From Acidobacterium sp049965615 (lineage in GTDB: Bacteria > Acidobacteriota > Terriglobia > Terriglobales > Acidobacteriaceae): a DNA stretch of 64,000 bases. A program made the translations under genes and the position numbers. Of this stretch, positions 51,340 to 60,076 are shown in pieces. Location of the stretch: the NCBI GenBank assembly GCA_049965615.1, contig JBMFWD010000002.1:62001-126000 (forward strand). Reading direction: 5' to 3'. The notes under the pieces are model-generated. The model did not search any database. It had not been told where the DNA came from and saw only the letters and a program-made list of their open reading frames with translations. Numbering within the stretch: position 1 is the first letter of the stretch; each line of letters begins with the position of its first letter.

Positions 51340-52410
51340 ATGCCTCGTTGTCTGCTTGTTTTCTGCTTTCTTCTTGGGTTCTTGATTCCGTCGTTTGCGC
51401 AGCCCGCGCCCATTCCCGTCCGTGTCGTCATCGTCACCATGTGGCAAAGCGGCAATGGAACCACCGCCGCCCCCGGCGAATTCCACTTCTGGATTCAGCG
51501 CGAACACCTCACGCGCGTTTACCCGCTGCCGGCCGGTGATGCGCCCGTGCGCATGAACGCACGCGGTGTGCTCGGCATCCTTACCGGCGTCGGCACGGCC
51601 AAGGCGACAGCCAGCATCATGGCGCTGGGCCTCGATCCCCGTTTCGACCTCACGCATGCCTACTGGCTTATCGACGGCGTTGCCGGCGGCGACCCTGCCG
51701 ATACCTCGCTCGCTTCCGCTGTCTGGGTGAGGCAGGTCGTCAACGGCTCGCTGGCGTATGAAATCGATGCCCGCCAGATTCCCCGGGACTGGTCCACCGG
51801 CTTCGTGCCGCTCGGCAAGTCATTTCCTTACCAGCAACCTGCCGCCAACAATTACGACCAGGTTGTCTCGCTCAATCCTGGCCTCACGCAGTGGGCTTTC
51901 AACCTCACCCGCGACACCCATCTCAAGGACAGCCCCGTGCTGCGCGCCCATCGCGATCATTTCCCCCAGGCAGCCGCGCGCCGCGCGCCGTTTGTCTCCA
52001 TCGGGGACGAGATCTCCTCGTCCACCTACTGGCACGGCTCGCGCATGGATGCATGGGCTAATCGCTGGGTTCGTTACTACACGCACGGCAAGGGCAACTT
52101 CGTCGTCTCCGCCATGGAAGACTCCGGTACGCTGCAGGCACTCGCCTTCCTCGGCCACGCTGGCCGCGTCGATCCCGCGCGCGTGCTCGTGCTCCGCACC
52201 GTAAGCAACTACGACCAGCAGCCCATCGGCCTTACCCCGGCGCAAAGCCTGGTCGCGCAGCGATCAGGCCTTATTGGATGCCTGGTGCCAGCGCTGGAAT
52301 CCGATTATGCCGTCGGCCATATTGTCGTCGATACGATTACAAATCACTGGAATCGGTACCGCGATCGCATTCCCAGTGCCGCAGCCACCCGGGCCGCCGC
52401 GTATCAATAG
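51340..52410 (+). CDS. exported purine nucleoside permease/phosphorylase-like protein (NUP family)
   Basis: 356 aa from the ATG at 51340 (GGAG 5 bases upstream). A signal peptide ends near SFAQ (about 20). The mature part has the NUP family pattern: VVIVTMWQ...GEFHFWIQREHL, GVLGILTGVGTAKATASIMALGLDPRFDL split over 70-98, DGVAGGDP, IGDEISSSTYWHG, AMEDSGTLQAL and VLRTVSNYDQQP. The fold is nucleoside-phosphorylase-like. Export places it in the periplasm, where it could bind or cleave nucleosides before base uptake. Its 3' end overlaps the guanine deaminase gene by 7 bases. Confidence 0.88.
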   Translation: MPRCLLVFCFLLGFLIPSFAQPAPIPVRVVIVTMWQSGNGTTAAPGEFHFWIQREHLTRVYPLPAGDAPVRMNARGVLGILTGVGTAKATASIMALGLDPRFDLTHAYWLIDGVAGGDPADTSLASAVWVRQVVNGSLAYEIDARQIPRDWSTGFVPLGKSFPYQQPAANNYDQVVSLNPGLTQWAFNLTRDTHLKDSPVLRAHRDHFPQAAARRAPFVSIGDEISSSTYWHGSRMDAWANRWVRYYTHGKGNFVVSAMEDSGTLQALAFLGHAGRVDPARVLVLRTVSNYDQQPIGLTPAQSLVAQRSGLIGCLVPALESDYAVGHIVVDTITNHWNRYRDRIPSAAATRAAAYQ

Positions 52411-52892
52411 GGCTGTTTGTACGGGCTTGCATCCCAGGTGGCAAAGCTTACCTGCGCCTCCTCGCGCAGCAACTCCTCCGCAGGCAGGCTTCGCTCGCCT
52501 ACGGGCAGGGCCAACTCGCGGTACAGGAACGCGTCGTCAAAACCGGCTCGCGCCGCATCCTCTGCCTTCGCAGCATAAAAGATCCGATCCAGATGTGCCC
52601 AGTAGCATGCTGACAGGCACATCGGGCACGGCTCTGAGCTGGTGTAAAGCGTGCATCCGTCCAGCCGGAACGCTCCCAGCTTTCGACACGCCGCGCGAAT
52701 CGTATTCACCTCGGCATGCGCCGTCGGGTCATTCGACGTAAATACGGAATTGCCCGCCTCGGCCACCACTTCACCCTCGCGCACAATCACCGCGCCAAAC
52801 GGGCCGCCATTGCCGGTCTCCACGTTCTTCACCGCCAGCGCAATCGCACGCCGCAGAAAAACCTTGTGTTGCTCCATCGCATCGTTCGCCAT
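52404..52892 (-). CDS. guaD: guanine deaminase-like nucleoside/tRNA deaminase family enzyme
   Basis: The 162-aa CDA-fold zinc enzyme. Zinc motifs are HAEVNTIR (about 58-65) and PCPMC (about 89-93), with catalytic Glu in HAE. The FDDAFLYREL segment (around 120) and the C-terminal end fit the Bacillus GuaD type rather than TadA. It should convert guanine to xanthine. It is the third gene of a minus-strand unit after the SMR-like pair (3-base gap) and is near the purine permease. Confidence 0.82.
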   Translation of the reverse strand: MANDAMEQHKVFLRRAIALAVKNVETGNGGPFGAVIVREGEVVAEAGNSVFTSNDPTAHAEVNTIRAACRKLGAFRLDGCTLYTSSEPCPMCLSACYWAHLDRIFYAAKAEDAARAGFDDAFLYRELALPVGERSLPAEELLREEAQVSFATWDASPYKQPY

Positions 52893-52895
52893 CGC

Positions 52896-53273
52896 TCAGT
52901 GCCTGCCCAGGATCACCAGTGTTACGCCCAGCGCCACCAGCGCCACGCCAATCCAGCGCTGCGGCGTCACGTGCTCTTTGAGAAACGTGACTCCGCCAAA
53001 CACGCCGATCACATAACTTAACGCCGTTACCGGAACCACAAAGCTCACCGGCAGCTCGGCCAGCGCGCCCAGCAGCGCAAAGAATCCCGAGGCCATCAGC
53101 AGCACGCCAATCCACATCCACGGCTCCAGCAGACCGCGCAGCACCACGCGCAATATCTCCCTGGGGCGAATGCTCTTCACCTCGCCCACGTTCTTCATCG
53201 CGCGCGAAACGCACAACTCGCCGCCCGTCCCGGCCACCACCAGCAGTGTGAACAAAATGAAATTCTTCAGCAA
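52896..53273 (-). CDS. EamA/SMR-like small membrane transporter subunit
   Basis: The 125-aa product has four predicted membrane helices. It begins at a TTG immediately after the stop of the preceding subunit (TAGTTG), so coupling is tight. The C-terminal half (PVSFVVPVTALSYVIGVFGGVTFLKEHVTPQRWIGVALVALGV split over 75-118) is the EamA repeat pattern. With its neighbour it likely forms a heterodimer, like ArnE/ArnF flippases. Substrate unknown. Confidence 0.75.
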   Translation of the reverse strand: MLKNFILFTLLVVAGTGGELCVSRAMKNVGEVKSIRPREILRVVLRGLLEPWMWIGVLLMASGFFALLGALAELPVSFVVPVTALSYVIGVFGGVTFLKEHVTPQRWIGVALVALGVTLVILGRH

Positions 53274-53786
53274 CTAGTTCACCCCCGCTGCATCCGCTTC
53301 GCTCACTTGCGGTTCCACCAACTCCATCGGCAGGCTCTTCGGCGTGGTCGTTTGCGGATTTGTTCTACCCACTACGAAAACGCCCAGGCAGATGATCGCA
53401 ATGCCTATCCACTCCAACACGGATACATGCTCGCCCAGCAAAAGCCAGCTCAACAGCGCCGTGACGCCGTAGCCCAGTGAAGTCGCCGGTTGCACATAGC
53501 TGTAATCCGCCCACGAAAGTACCAGCATCGAAGACACAAACCACGTCAGCAGCGAGCCCAGCCCGATCCACACAAACAGCGAAGAAAAGATGTGCACCCC
53601 GGTCACGAACATCGCTCCCGGAGGCCATATCGCGAGCTTCCCCACGTGCTTCATGCCCTCGCCCAGCATCACGTTACCAAAAGGCATGGCCAGGATCATC
53701 ACGATCAGCATCAGATAGTTTCGCCAGTGCATCGTCCGATGCTGCATGTGGATAGGTGCGGGATCCTGTAAACGTTCGGTGGCCAC
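53274..53786 (-). CDS. EamA/SMR-like small membrane transporter subunit, upstream partner
   Basis: 170 aa from a GTG at 53786 (start uncertain; an ATG 13 codons later is possible). Four membrane helices lie between residues about 22 and 140, with an EamA-type segment SYVQPATSLGYGVTALLSWLLLGEHVSVLEWIGIAIICLGV split over 95-136. A soluble tail of about 30 residues follows. It is the first gene of a three-gene unit with the paired subunit and the guanine deaminase. Confidence 0.72.
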   Translation of the reverse strand: MATERLQDPAPIHMQHRTMHWRNYLMLIVMILAMPFGNVMLGEGMKHVGKLAIWPPGAMFVTGVHIFSSLFVWIGLGSLLTWFVSSMLVLSWADYSYVQPATSLGYGVTALLSWLLLGEHVSVLEWIGIAIICLGVFVVGRTNPQTTTPKSLPMELVEPQVSEADAAGVN

Positions 53787-53906
53787 AACTTCATCTTACT
53801 AGCGGCGATGCGGTGTAATGGCGGCGCTCCGTGCAGGCGGAGGTTTGCATTGAATCCGGGCTGTCAAACCGCTGCGATGCAGCTTAGTAAGGCGGAGCGG
53901 AATCGT

Positions 53907-54137
53907 ATGGAAATGCTGGACCGAATTACTCAGAACCCCCAGGTGATGGGCGGGAAGCCTTGTATCCGAGGCATGCGTGTCACCGTTGGCATGATTGTCG
54001 GACAGGTCAGCGCAGGGCAGAGCGCAGAACAGATCCTCGCGGCGTATCCGTACCTGGAGCGCGAAGATATTGTGCAAGCCCTCCGCTATGCAGCATGGCG
54101 CGCAGAGGAGCGTGAAATCACGCTCGCGTCAGCATGA
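53907..54137 (+). CDS. DUF433-family antitoxin
   Basis: 76 aa from the ATG at 53907 (GGAG 9 bases upstream; longer starts exist but add no family sequence). It contains RITQNPQVMGGKPCIRGMRVTVGMIVGQVSAGQSAEQILAAYPYLEREDI (split over 6-54), the DUF433 winged-helix-like signature. It overlaps the following toxin-like gene as ATGA, the standard arrangement of DUF433/DUF5615 type II pairs. It should bind and silence the toxin and repress its own operon. Confidence 0.9.
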   Translation: MEMLDRITQNPQVMGGKPCIRGMRVTVGMIVGQVSAGQSAEQILAAYPYLEREDIVQALRYAAWRAEEREITLASA

Positions 54138-54513
54138 AGCTGCTGATTGACATGAATCTTTCGCCCGCTTGGGCTGAATTTCCAAGGTCCAACGGTCATG
54201 AGGCAGACCATTGGAGCAGCCTTGGTTCACCTTCGGCGCCGGATTCCGAGATCATGATTTTTGCCCGGGCGCACGGCTATGTCGTGCTCACTCATGACCT
54301 GGATTTCAGCGCAATTCTTGCCGCGAATCAAGGGCGCAAGCCCAGCGTGATACAACTCCGCGCCGATTCCTTGAGCCCGGAAGCCTTGGGTGCTTGGTCG
54401 TTGCGGCTATCACGGATACAGAAGTGGAAGTGGAACTGGACGCGGACGCCCTTCTCACTGTGGACTCTAATCGTTTGCGCATCCGCATCCTGCCATTGCT
54501 GAAGCCTGAATAG
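54134..54513 (+). pseudogene. DUF5615 (PIN-like, VapC-type) toxin gene with a one-base frameshift
   Basis: The start MKLLIDMNLSPAWAEF and the motifs HWSSLG, APDSEIM and VLTHDLDF are the DUF5615 toxin (Mut7-C/PIN-like RNase). At about 54391-54395 (GGTGCTTGG) the frame changes. The read frame goes on to an unrelated Trp/Arg-rich end (stop 54502). The +1 neighbour frame from 54394 continues with family-like LVVAAITDTEVEVELDADAL and ends at TAG 54513. One extra T would restore a full protein. It is a real lesion, a programmed shift, or a sequencing error. Coupled to the antitoxin. Confidence 0.85.
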
Positions 54514-54517
54514 ACTC

Positions 54518-54547
54518 GAAACCCCGCACCGGACAGTGCGGGGTTTC
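54518..54547. terminator. bidirectional intrinsic terminator
   Basis: Arms GAAACCCCGCAC and GTGCGGGGTTTC, loop CGGACA, between the toxin-gene remnant and the convergent purH. Short T-rich tails on both sides. Confidence 0.82.
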
Positions 54548-54581
54548 TGCCTTGACATCAAGGCTGAAGCAATGCAGCACC

Positions 54582-56162
54582 TCAGTGCTTGAAGTGCCGC
54601 ATGCCGGTAAACACCATTGCTATGCCCAGCCGGTCCGCCGCCTCGATCACCTCGGCGTCTCTTACAGAACCGCCCGGTTGAATCACCGCCGTCGCTCCGG
54701 CGGAGACTACCGTTTCCAGGCCATCGGGGAACGGGAAGAACGCGTCGGATGCAGCCACGCAGCCGGTCATCGGCAAAATCGCCTTCATGGCGCCGAACTT
54801 CGCCGCATCCACGCGGCTCATCTGACCCGCGCCTACGCCCACCGTCTGGTTGTCGCGCGCGTACACAATGGCGTTTGACTTTACGTGTTTACACACCTTC
54901 CAGGCGAAGAGCAGGGAAGTCAGCTCGTCGTCTGTCGGCGCGCGTTTCGTCGCTACCTTCAATTCGCCTGCCGTCACGCGACCCGTGTCGGCATCCTGCA
55001 ACAGCATGCCGCCGGAAACCTGCCGTACCACGCGTCCCGCGGCTGCCGGAGTGATCTCCACAAGCCGCAGATTTTTCTTGGCCGCGAACCGTTCCTTTGC
55101 TTCGTCTGTAAATCCGGGCGCGGCAATTGCCTCTACAAACAGCTTGGCTATCTCCTCGGCGGCTTCTCCGTCCACCACGCGATTGATACCGATCACGCTG
55201 CCAAAGGCAGACACAGGATCCGTCGACAGCGCCTTGCGATACGCCTCCAACACGGTTTCCGCGCGTGCCGCGCCGCAGGGGTTGGTGTGTTTGATGATCG
55301 CCACCATCGGCTCATCAAATTCCTGCGCCAGTTCCCAGCAGGCATCCAGGTCCACCAGGTTGTTGTAGCTGAGCTCCTTGCCCTGCAACTGCTTCGCCCC
55401 GGCAATGCCCGTGCCGCTGCCATTGGTGTACAGAGCCGCCTTCTGGTGCGGATTCTCCCCATAGCGAAGCGGCATCGCCAGCGGATAGTTGATCCGCAGC
55501 GCCGCCGGAAACTCCGCCTTCAACGGATCGCCCAGGTCCACCGCCGCCCCTTCCTCTGGCGACGCAATCCGCTCCAGGGTGTTGGCAATCGCCGTGTCGT
55601 AGGCCGCCGTCGTCGCAAAGGCCTGCCTGGCCAGCCGCCAGCGTGTTTCGCGGCTCAGCGCGCCGTTGTGCTCATCCATCTCTTCGGCCAGCGCTGCATA
55701 GTCGGAGGCCGCCGTTACCACGGCCACGTCCTCAAAGTTTTTCGCCGCCGAGCGCACCATCGAAGGCCCACCGATATCAATGTTTTCGATCAGGTGACCC
55801 ACGGTCACGCCCGGCTTGGCCGCTGTCGCCTCGAAGGCATAGAGGTTCACCACCACCATGTCGATCGGCTCAATCCCATGCGCCTCCACGGCAGCCTTGT
55901 GCTCGGCATTCTCGCGAATATGCAGAATTCCGCCGTGTACCTTCGGGTGCAGCGTCTTTACGCGCCCGTCCAGCATCTCGGGAAAGCCCGTCAAATCTGA
56001 GATATCCCGCACCTTCAGTCCCGCCTCACGGAGCACGCGCGCCGTGCCTCCGGTCGAAATCAGGTCCACATCCTGCGCCGCCAGCTTCTGGGCAAACTCC
56101 ACCAACCCGGTCTTGTCCGTTACGCTCAGCAGTGCCCGCTGTACTTTTTTCCAGCCGTCCAC
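54582..56162 (-). CDS. purH: bifunctional AICAR formyltransferase / IMP cyclohydrolase
   Basis: The 526-aa enzyme catalyses the last two steps of IMP synthesis. The N-terminal MGS-like cyclohydrolase domain has RALLSVTDKTGLVEFAQ, STGGTARVL and PEMLDGRVKTLHPKVHGGI. The AICARFT domain has LRYGENPHQ (about 238-246), KHTNPCG and the end motif VIQPGGSVRDAEVI. The GTG start at 56162 has AAGGAG 6 bases upstream. It adds de novo purine synthesis to the nearby purine salvage genes. Confidence 0.97.
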   Translation of the reverse strand: MDGWKKVQRALLSVTDKTGLVEFAQKLAAQDVDLISTGGTARVLREAGLKVRDISDLTGFPEMLDGRVKTLHPKVHGGILHIRENAEHKAAVEAHGIEPIDMVVVNLYAFEATAAKPGVTVGHLIENIDIGGPSMVRSAAKNFEDVAVVTAASDYAALAEEMDEHNGALSRETRWRLARQAFATTAAYDTAIANTLERIASPEEGAAVDLGDPLKAEFPAALRINYPLAMPLRYGENPHQKAALYTNGSGTGIAGAKQLQGKELSYNNLVDLDACWELAQEFDEPMVAIIKHTNPCGAARAETVLEAYRKALSTDPVSAFGSVIGINRVVDGEAAEEIAKLFVEAIAAPGFTDEAKERFAAKKNLRLVEITPAAAGRVVRQVSGGMLLQDADTGRVTAGELKVATKRAPTDDELTSLLFAWKVCKHVKSNAIVYARDNQTVGVGAGQMSRVDAAKFGAMKAILPMTGCVAASDAFFPFPDGLETVVSAGATAVIQPGGSVRDAEVIEAADRLGIAMVFTGMRHFKH

Positions 56163-56285
56163 TTCGCTCTCCTTCTCTTCGTTGCGAGATTTTTATGCGC
56201 CGAAACTAAAATTGTAAGGGAGATTGCCCGGGACCCGCCGATTGTCCCCCAACCGACATCGCGGGTACTCTACTCACATAGCCCT

Positions 56286-57161
56286 ATGGATCGAGCGACA
56301 GGTCATCTTTATCGAATGGATCGCAGCCGGCCGCCCGAGATCATCCCTCCGGGCCGGCAGCCATCGTCCCAGCCCGAGTTCTATTACGAGGCCCCGCCCC
56401 AGCGCGCTTACACGCCGCCACCCCGACGCAACCATTGGGCCATGGCTCCGGCTACCTATGCCCTGGTCGGCATCAACTGCCTGGTCTACCTCGTGATGTG
56501 CTTTTCCGGCGTGTCGTGGTGGGCACCCTCCACGATTGACCTGGCCAGATGGGGCGCGGACAATGGACTCCTCGTATTTGCCTACGGACAGTGGTGGCGT
56601 CTGTTCACCGCCATGTTTGTTCACGCCGGCATCATTCACATCGCCGGCAACATGTGGTGCCTTTGGAACCTCGGCTTGCTGGGCGAGCCGCTCCTGGGCC
56701 CGCTCGGCATCGTAGCCGTCTACATCCTCACTGGCCTCGCCGGGGATCTGCTCAGTACAGCTCTGAATTCCGTCCATGTCGTCAGCATGGGCGCTTCCGG
56801 TGCCATATTCGGCATTGCAGGAGTCATTATCGTCCTGCTCAAGTCGCCGCTTCTGCCGATTCCGCAGTTTGAGCTCAGCAAGCTCCGCCGCAGCGTCATC
56901 TACTTCGCCATTCTCAACTTCATCTTCGGCGCTGGCGCGGATATCATGCACTTCATCATCCAGATCGACAACTTCGCCCACTTCGGCGGTTTCGTCTGCG
57001 GAATCCTCATGGGGCTTCCCATGCTCCCGCGCATCGGCGCCGAACCCAGGGCCTTCCTGGTGCGCCGCCGCATCGCCATTGCACTGATGGTCTTTGTGGT
57101 GATGCTGCTTGCCTATGGGGTCTACTCGTTCCGCATGGGCACAGTGCCACCAGCGGGATAG
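56286..57161 (+). CDS. rhomboid family intramembrane serine protease
   Basis: The 291-aa product has a cytoplasmic Pro/Arg-rich N-terminus (about 50 residues), then six or seven membrane helices. The catalytic Ser is in MGASGAIFG (about 169-177), the His in NFAHFGGFVCG (about 229-239), and the WWRLFTAMFVHAGIIHIAGNMW motif (split over 99-120) marks the family. No good Shine-Dalgarno precedes the ATG; the second ATG 30 bases later is possible. It should cleave membrane proteins within the inner membrane. Confidence 0.92.
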   Translation: MDRATGHLYRMDRSRPPEIIPPGRQPSSQPEFYYEAPPQRAYTPPPRRNHWAMAPATYALVGINCLVYLVMCFSGVSWWAPSTIDLARWGADNGLLVFAYGQWWRLFTAMFVHAGIIHIAGNMWCLWNLGLLGEPLLGPLGIVAVYILTGLAGDLLSTALNSVHVVSMGASGAIFGIAGVIIVLLKSPLLPIPQFELSKLRRSVIYFAILNFIFGAGADIMHFIIQIDNFAHFGGFVCGILMGLPMLPRIGAEPRAFLVRRRIAIALMVFVVMLLAYGVYSFRMGTVPPAG

Positions 57162-57257
57162 CTGGGGACCGTCGCATTCAGAGGTTGGAACGTCCAGGCA
57201 GGGCAGAGGTTCAACTCACTCTGCCGCCGCCAGAAGCGGATTGCAATGGCCGGGGAG

Positions 57258-57608
57258 CTACTTTACTGCCGTCGCCGCAAACTTTTTTACCATCGCCAGC
57301 AGCAGCTTGCGATCGCTGTCATTCAAATTCGAAGAGTAACGGCGGATCTGGGTTAAAAATCGCAGCTCATCATCGGTAAGTTTCTGCGTATTCAGTTCGC
57401 GGCCAAGCGAGTCTTCAGCAAAAAACTGGGCCAGCGGAAGATCCAGCGCCGAGGCGATCTTCGAGAGCGTATCCAGCGAGGGAACCGTATGCCCGTTTTC
57501 TACCCGGGACAAATAACAACGCAAAAGACCGGTCCGCTTCTCAATATCCCCCTGCGACAAGCCTTTTTGTAGCCGATAACCACGGATTGTTGTGCCGATA
57601 TTTACCAT
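57258..57608 (-). CDS. XRE-family helix-turn-helix regulator
   Basis: 116 aa from the ATG at 57608; the frame is open 32 codons more but similarity begins at IGTTIRGYRLQKGLSQGDIEKRTGL (4-28). An HTH domain (about 5-60, with YLSRVENGHTVPSLDTLSKIASAL) is followed by a short charged tail with a helical end. No toxin is next to it, so it is a stand-alone regulator. Target unknown. Confidence 0.88.
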   Translation of the reverse strand: MVNIGTTIRGYRLQKGLSQGDIEKRTGLLRCYLSRVENGHTVPSLDTLSKIASALDLPLAQFFAEDSLGRELNTQKLTDDELRFLTQIRRYSSNLNDSDRKLLLAMVKKFAATAVK

Positions 57609-57811
57609 CTTGCCTGATCCTGCACTTTCCCCTCGCTGCAAATCTACGTTGATCCGTAACAAGGTGTTGCCTGCATAGTTAACATGCCCGTCAGTGGCAT
57701 GCAAGAAAAAAATCAGTTTCGCTGCGACTTTTTTGCCGCTGATTCGTCTATGCGATCCTTCCTGCTTCCGGTCTCCCTCCTCAAAGCTTTCTCACTGCTG
57801 TGGATGTCTTG

Positions 57812-58567
57812 CTATTGCTGCTTTAACTCCCGTGCGAAAAATGCCTTCATTCTCGCCTGCGCGTCCCTGGCGTCTGCCGCGCGGTAGCCGCGCTGGTTAT
57901 CCGGATTCTCAAATGCATGCCCTGCATCGGCGTACGTCTTCACTTCAATTCGCTTATGCAGCGAGTGCATGGTCTGCTCAAAGGCGCTCACCGACTGCGG
58001 AGTCACCACCGGGTCCTTGCCGCCAAAAATACCCAGCACTGCCGCATGAATTCGGGCCAGTTCCGCGCGGCCGGTCGGCAGCTCGCCGTAATTGATCGCC
58101 ACTGCCCGCAGATGCGGATCATGCACCGCCAGCAGCGCCGCATAGCCGCCGCCCATGCACCAGCCCACCGCGCCAATGCGCTTCGGGTTTACATTTTTCT
58201 GCTCGGCCAGGTATCTTGCCGCCGCCACCACGTTGGCAGTGGCTTCTTTGGGATCGAGTCCCATGTCCAGTTGCCGCGCCATTGCGGGATTCGTCGTGAC
58301 CTTGCCGTCATACAAGTCGACCGCCAGCGCTACGTAGCCTTCGTTGGCCAGTTGTTGCGCCTGCTCCTTGATCCATCCGTCCAGGCCCCACCACTCGTGC
58401 ACCACCACAATCGCCGGATGCACTCCCTTGCCGGCAGGTTCATAAAGCAAGCCATGTACTGCGTGGCCATCGCTTATATAGGTCACCGTGCGCGGGCCCA
58501 TGGCAAACATCGATGCAGGAAAAAGCACCGCCACCGCGAGCGTCATCAGTTGAATACGTATCTTCAT
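57812..58567 (-). CDS. exported dienelactone hydrolase-family alpha/beta hydrolase
   Basis: 251 aa from the ATG at 58567 (the frame opens 12 codons earlier), with a signal peptide ending near MFA (about 22). Catalytic residues are visible: nucleophile Cys in AVGWCMGGGYA, Asp in FGGKDPVVT and His in DAGHAFEN. The HEWWGLDGWIKEQAQQLANEGYVALAVDLYDG stretch (split over 57-88) is the DLH signature. A periplasmic carboxylic ester or lactone hydrolase is likely; the native substrate is unknown. Confidence 0.9.
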   Translation of the reverse strand: MKIRIQLMTLAVAVLFPASMFAMGPRTVTYISDGHAVHGLLYEPAGKGVHPAIVVVHEWWGLDGWIKEQAQQLANEGYVALAVDLYDGKVTTNPAMARQLDMGLDPKEATANVVAAARYLAEQKNVNPKRIGAVGWCMGGGYAALLAVHDPHLRAVAINYGELPTGRAELARIHAAVLGIFGGKDPVVTPQSVSAFEQTMHSLHKRIEVKTYADAGHAFENPDNQRGYRAADARDAQARMKAFFARELKQQ

Positions 58568-58804
58568 CGTCAAGCTCCGTGCCGAGGGCATCCATTCGCC
58601 CAAAGCATGGCATAACTTTGCATGATTTGGATGTGATATGGCTAAAAAAAGAAATTTCTATTGCTCGGACCGATGCCAGGTTCCACTCTCAGGAGGCTTT
58701 TCTGCGTTTGCAACCCTCTCAAATTCCTGTAGAAGGGCATATGGCAACTTCCTTCCACAGGCCGCCGCGCCCCTCAAGTCCAGCCATGGAGAAGCGAGTG
58801 CATT

Positions 58805-60019
58805 GTGACTGAAACGGCATCTGCTGCCCGTAAACGTGCGCCCATCTGGGTCATGGGACTCACCAATGCCACATTTGGCATGATGGCCGGCTTTTCCGTC
58901 GTCACCCTTCCGCAACTGCTGGCCGCGGATGGTGTCCCGGGTGGTCACATTGCCGCTATTACCGCCACCATCATCTCGCCTGGCTTCTGGGCCTTCCTCT
59001 TTTCGCCCATGCTGGACGTCCGCTTCCGCCGCCGCACCTATGCCATTGCTTGCGGATTCCTCACCGCGCTGGGAGCCGCCTGCACCATTCTTCATCACAG
59101 CAGTCCCGTTGAAGTGGAAGCCGTCATGACCACCGCCTACATCGCTGCCGCCTTTTACCAGGGCGCGGTAGGCGGATGGATGGGGAGCCTCACGGAAAAA
59201 GGCCAGGACAGCATTCTCGGCACCTGGTTCAACGTCGCCAATGTCGGCGCCGGCGGACTCATCATCGTCGCCGGCGGCCCGGTCATTCTGCATCAGTCTC
59301 CCATCTTTGCTGCGGCCTTCATGTTTGTGGCGCTGCTTCTGCCCATGGTGCTCTTCTTTTTCATCCCCGCCCCGCCGCCCGATCCGCTCCTGGCCAGTGA
59401 AAGCTTCGGACGCTTCTTCCGCGGTGTGCTCGCCCTGCTCAAGCGTCGCGAAGTTCTCATCGGACTGGCCCTCTTCTCGCTGCCGTCTGCCTCATTTACT
59501 CTCACCAATGTCCTGGCCGGCATCGGTGGCGATTACCACGCCAGCCCCAACACTGTCAGCTTCCTGGCCGGTGCAGGTTCGGTCATCGCCGGCGTCGGCG
59601 GTAGTTTCCTTGTGCCGCTCTTCGCGAAAAAAATCCACTTGCGCCCTCTTTACCTCACCATCGGAATCGTGGGAGCTTGCTTCACCCTCAGCACCCTTCT
59701 GCTGCCGCGCGCGCCCTGGACCTTCGGCCTTGTCTTCACCGGCGAAATCATCTTCCAGGCCCTCGCCTTCACGGTCGCCAACGGCATCGACTTTGAAATC
59801 ATCGGCCCAAACAATCCTCTTGCTGCCACGCTCTTCACCCTGCTCATTGCCGCCTCCAACTTTCCCATCTGGTACATGGGCATCCTCGACGGCTGGGGCT
59901 ACGACCACGGTGGCCTCGTCGGCAGCTTTCTTACCGACGCAGGATGCAGCATCGCCGCCTGCCTGCTGCTGGCAATCACCCTGCGCAAGTGGCTGTTCGT
60001 GACGAAGCCAAGCGCTTAG
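58805..60019 (+). CDS. AmpG-like MFS transporter, copy 1 of 3
   Basis: 404 aa from the GTG at 58805. It has twelve predicted membrane segments; motifs shared with the next two genes include VVTLPQLLAADGVPGGHI, LDVRFRRRTYA, IPAPPPD, LKRREVL and LPSASFTLTN. The N-terminal pattern resembles AmpG/SLC33-type transporters, known for anhydromuropeptide or acetyl-CoA transport. The substrate here is not shown. First of three tandem paralogues, so gene duplication is evident. Only 57 bases separate its stop from the copy 2 start. Confidence 0.85.
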   Translation: MTETASAARKRAPIWVMGLTNATFGMMAGFSVVTLPQLLAADGVPGGHIAAITATIISPGFWAFLFSPMLDVRFRRRTYAIACGFLTALGAACTILHHSSPVEVEAVMTTAYIAAAFYQGAVGGWMGSLTEKGQDSILGTWFNVANVGAGGLIIVAGGPVILHQSPIFAAAFMFVALLLPMVLFFFIPAPPPDPLLASESFGRFFRGVLALLKRREVLIGLALFSLPSASFTLTNVLAGIGGDYHASPNTVSFLAGAGSVIAGVGGSFLVPLFAKKIHLRPLYLTIGIVGACFTLSTLLLPRAPWTFGLVFTGEIIFQALAFTVANGIDFEIIGPNNPLAATLFTLLIAASNFPIWYMGILDGWGYDHGGLVGSFLTDAGCSIAACLLLAITLRKWLFVTKPSA

Positions 60020-60076
60020 AAAGGACTTCTCCGGCGTGAGCTATCATCGCCGCGTACATTGCCATCAGGCGAAATC

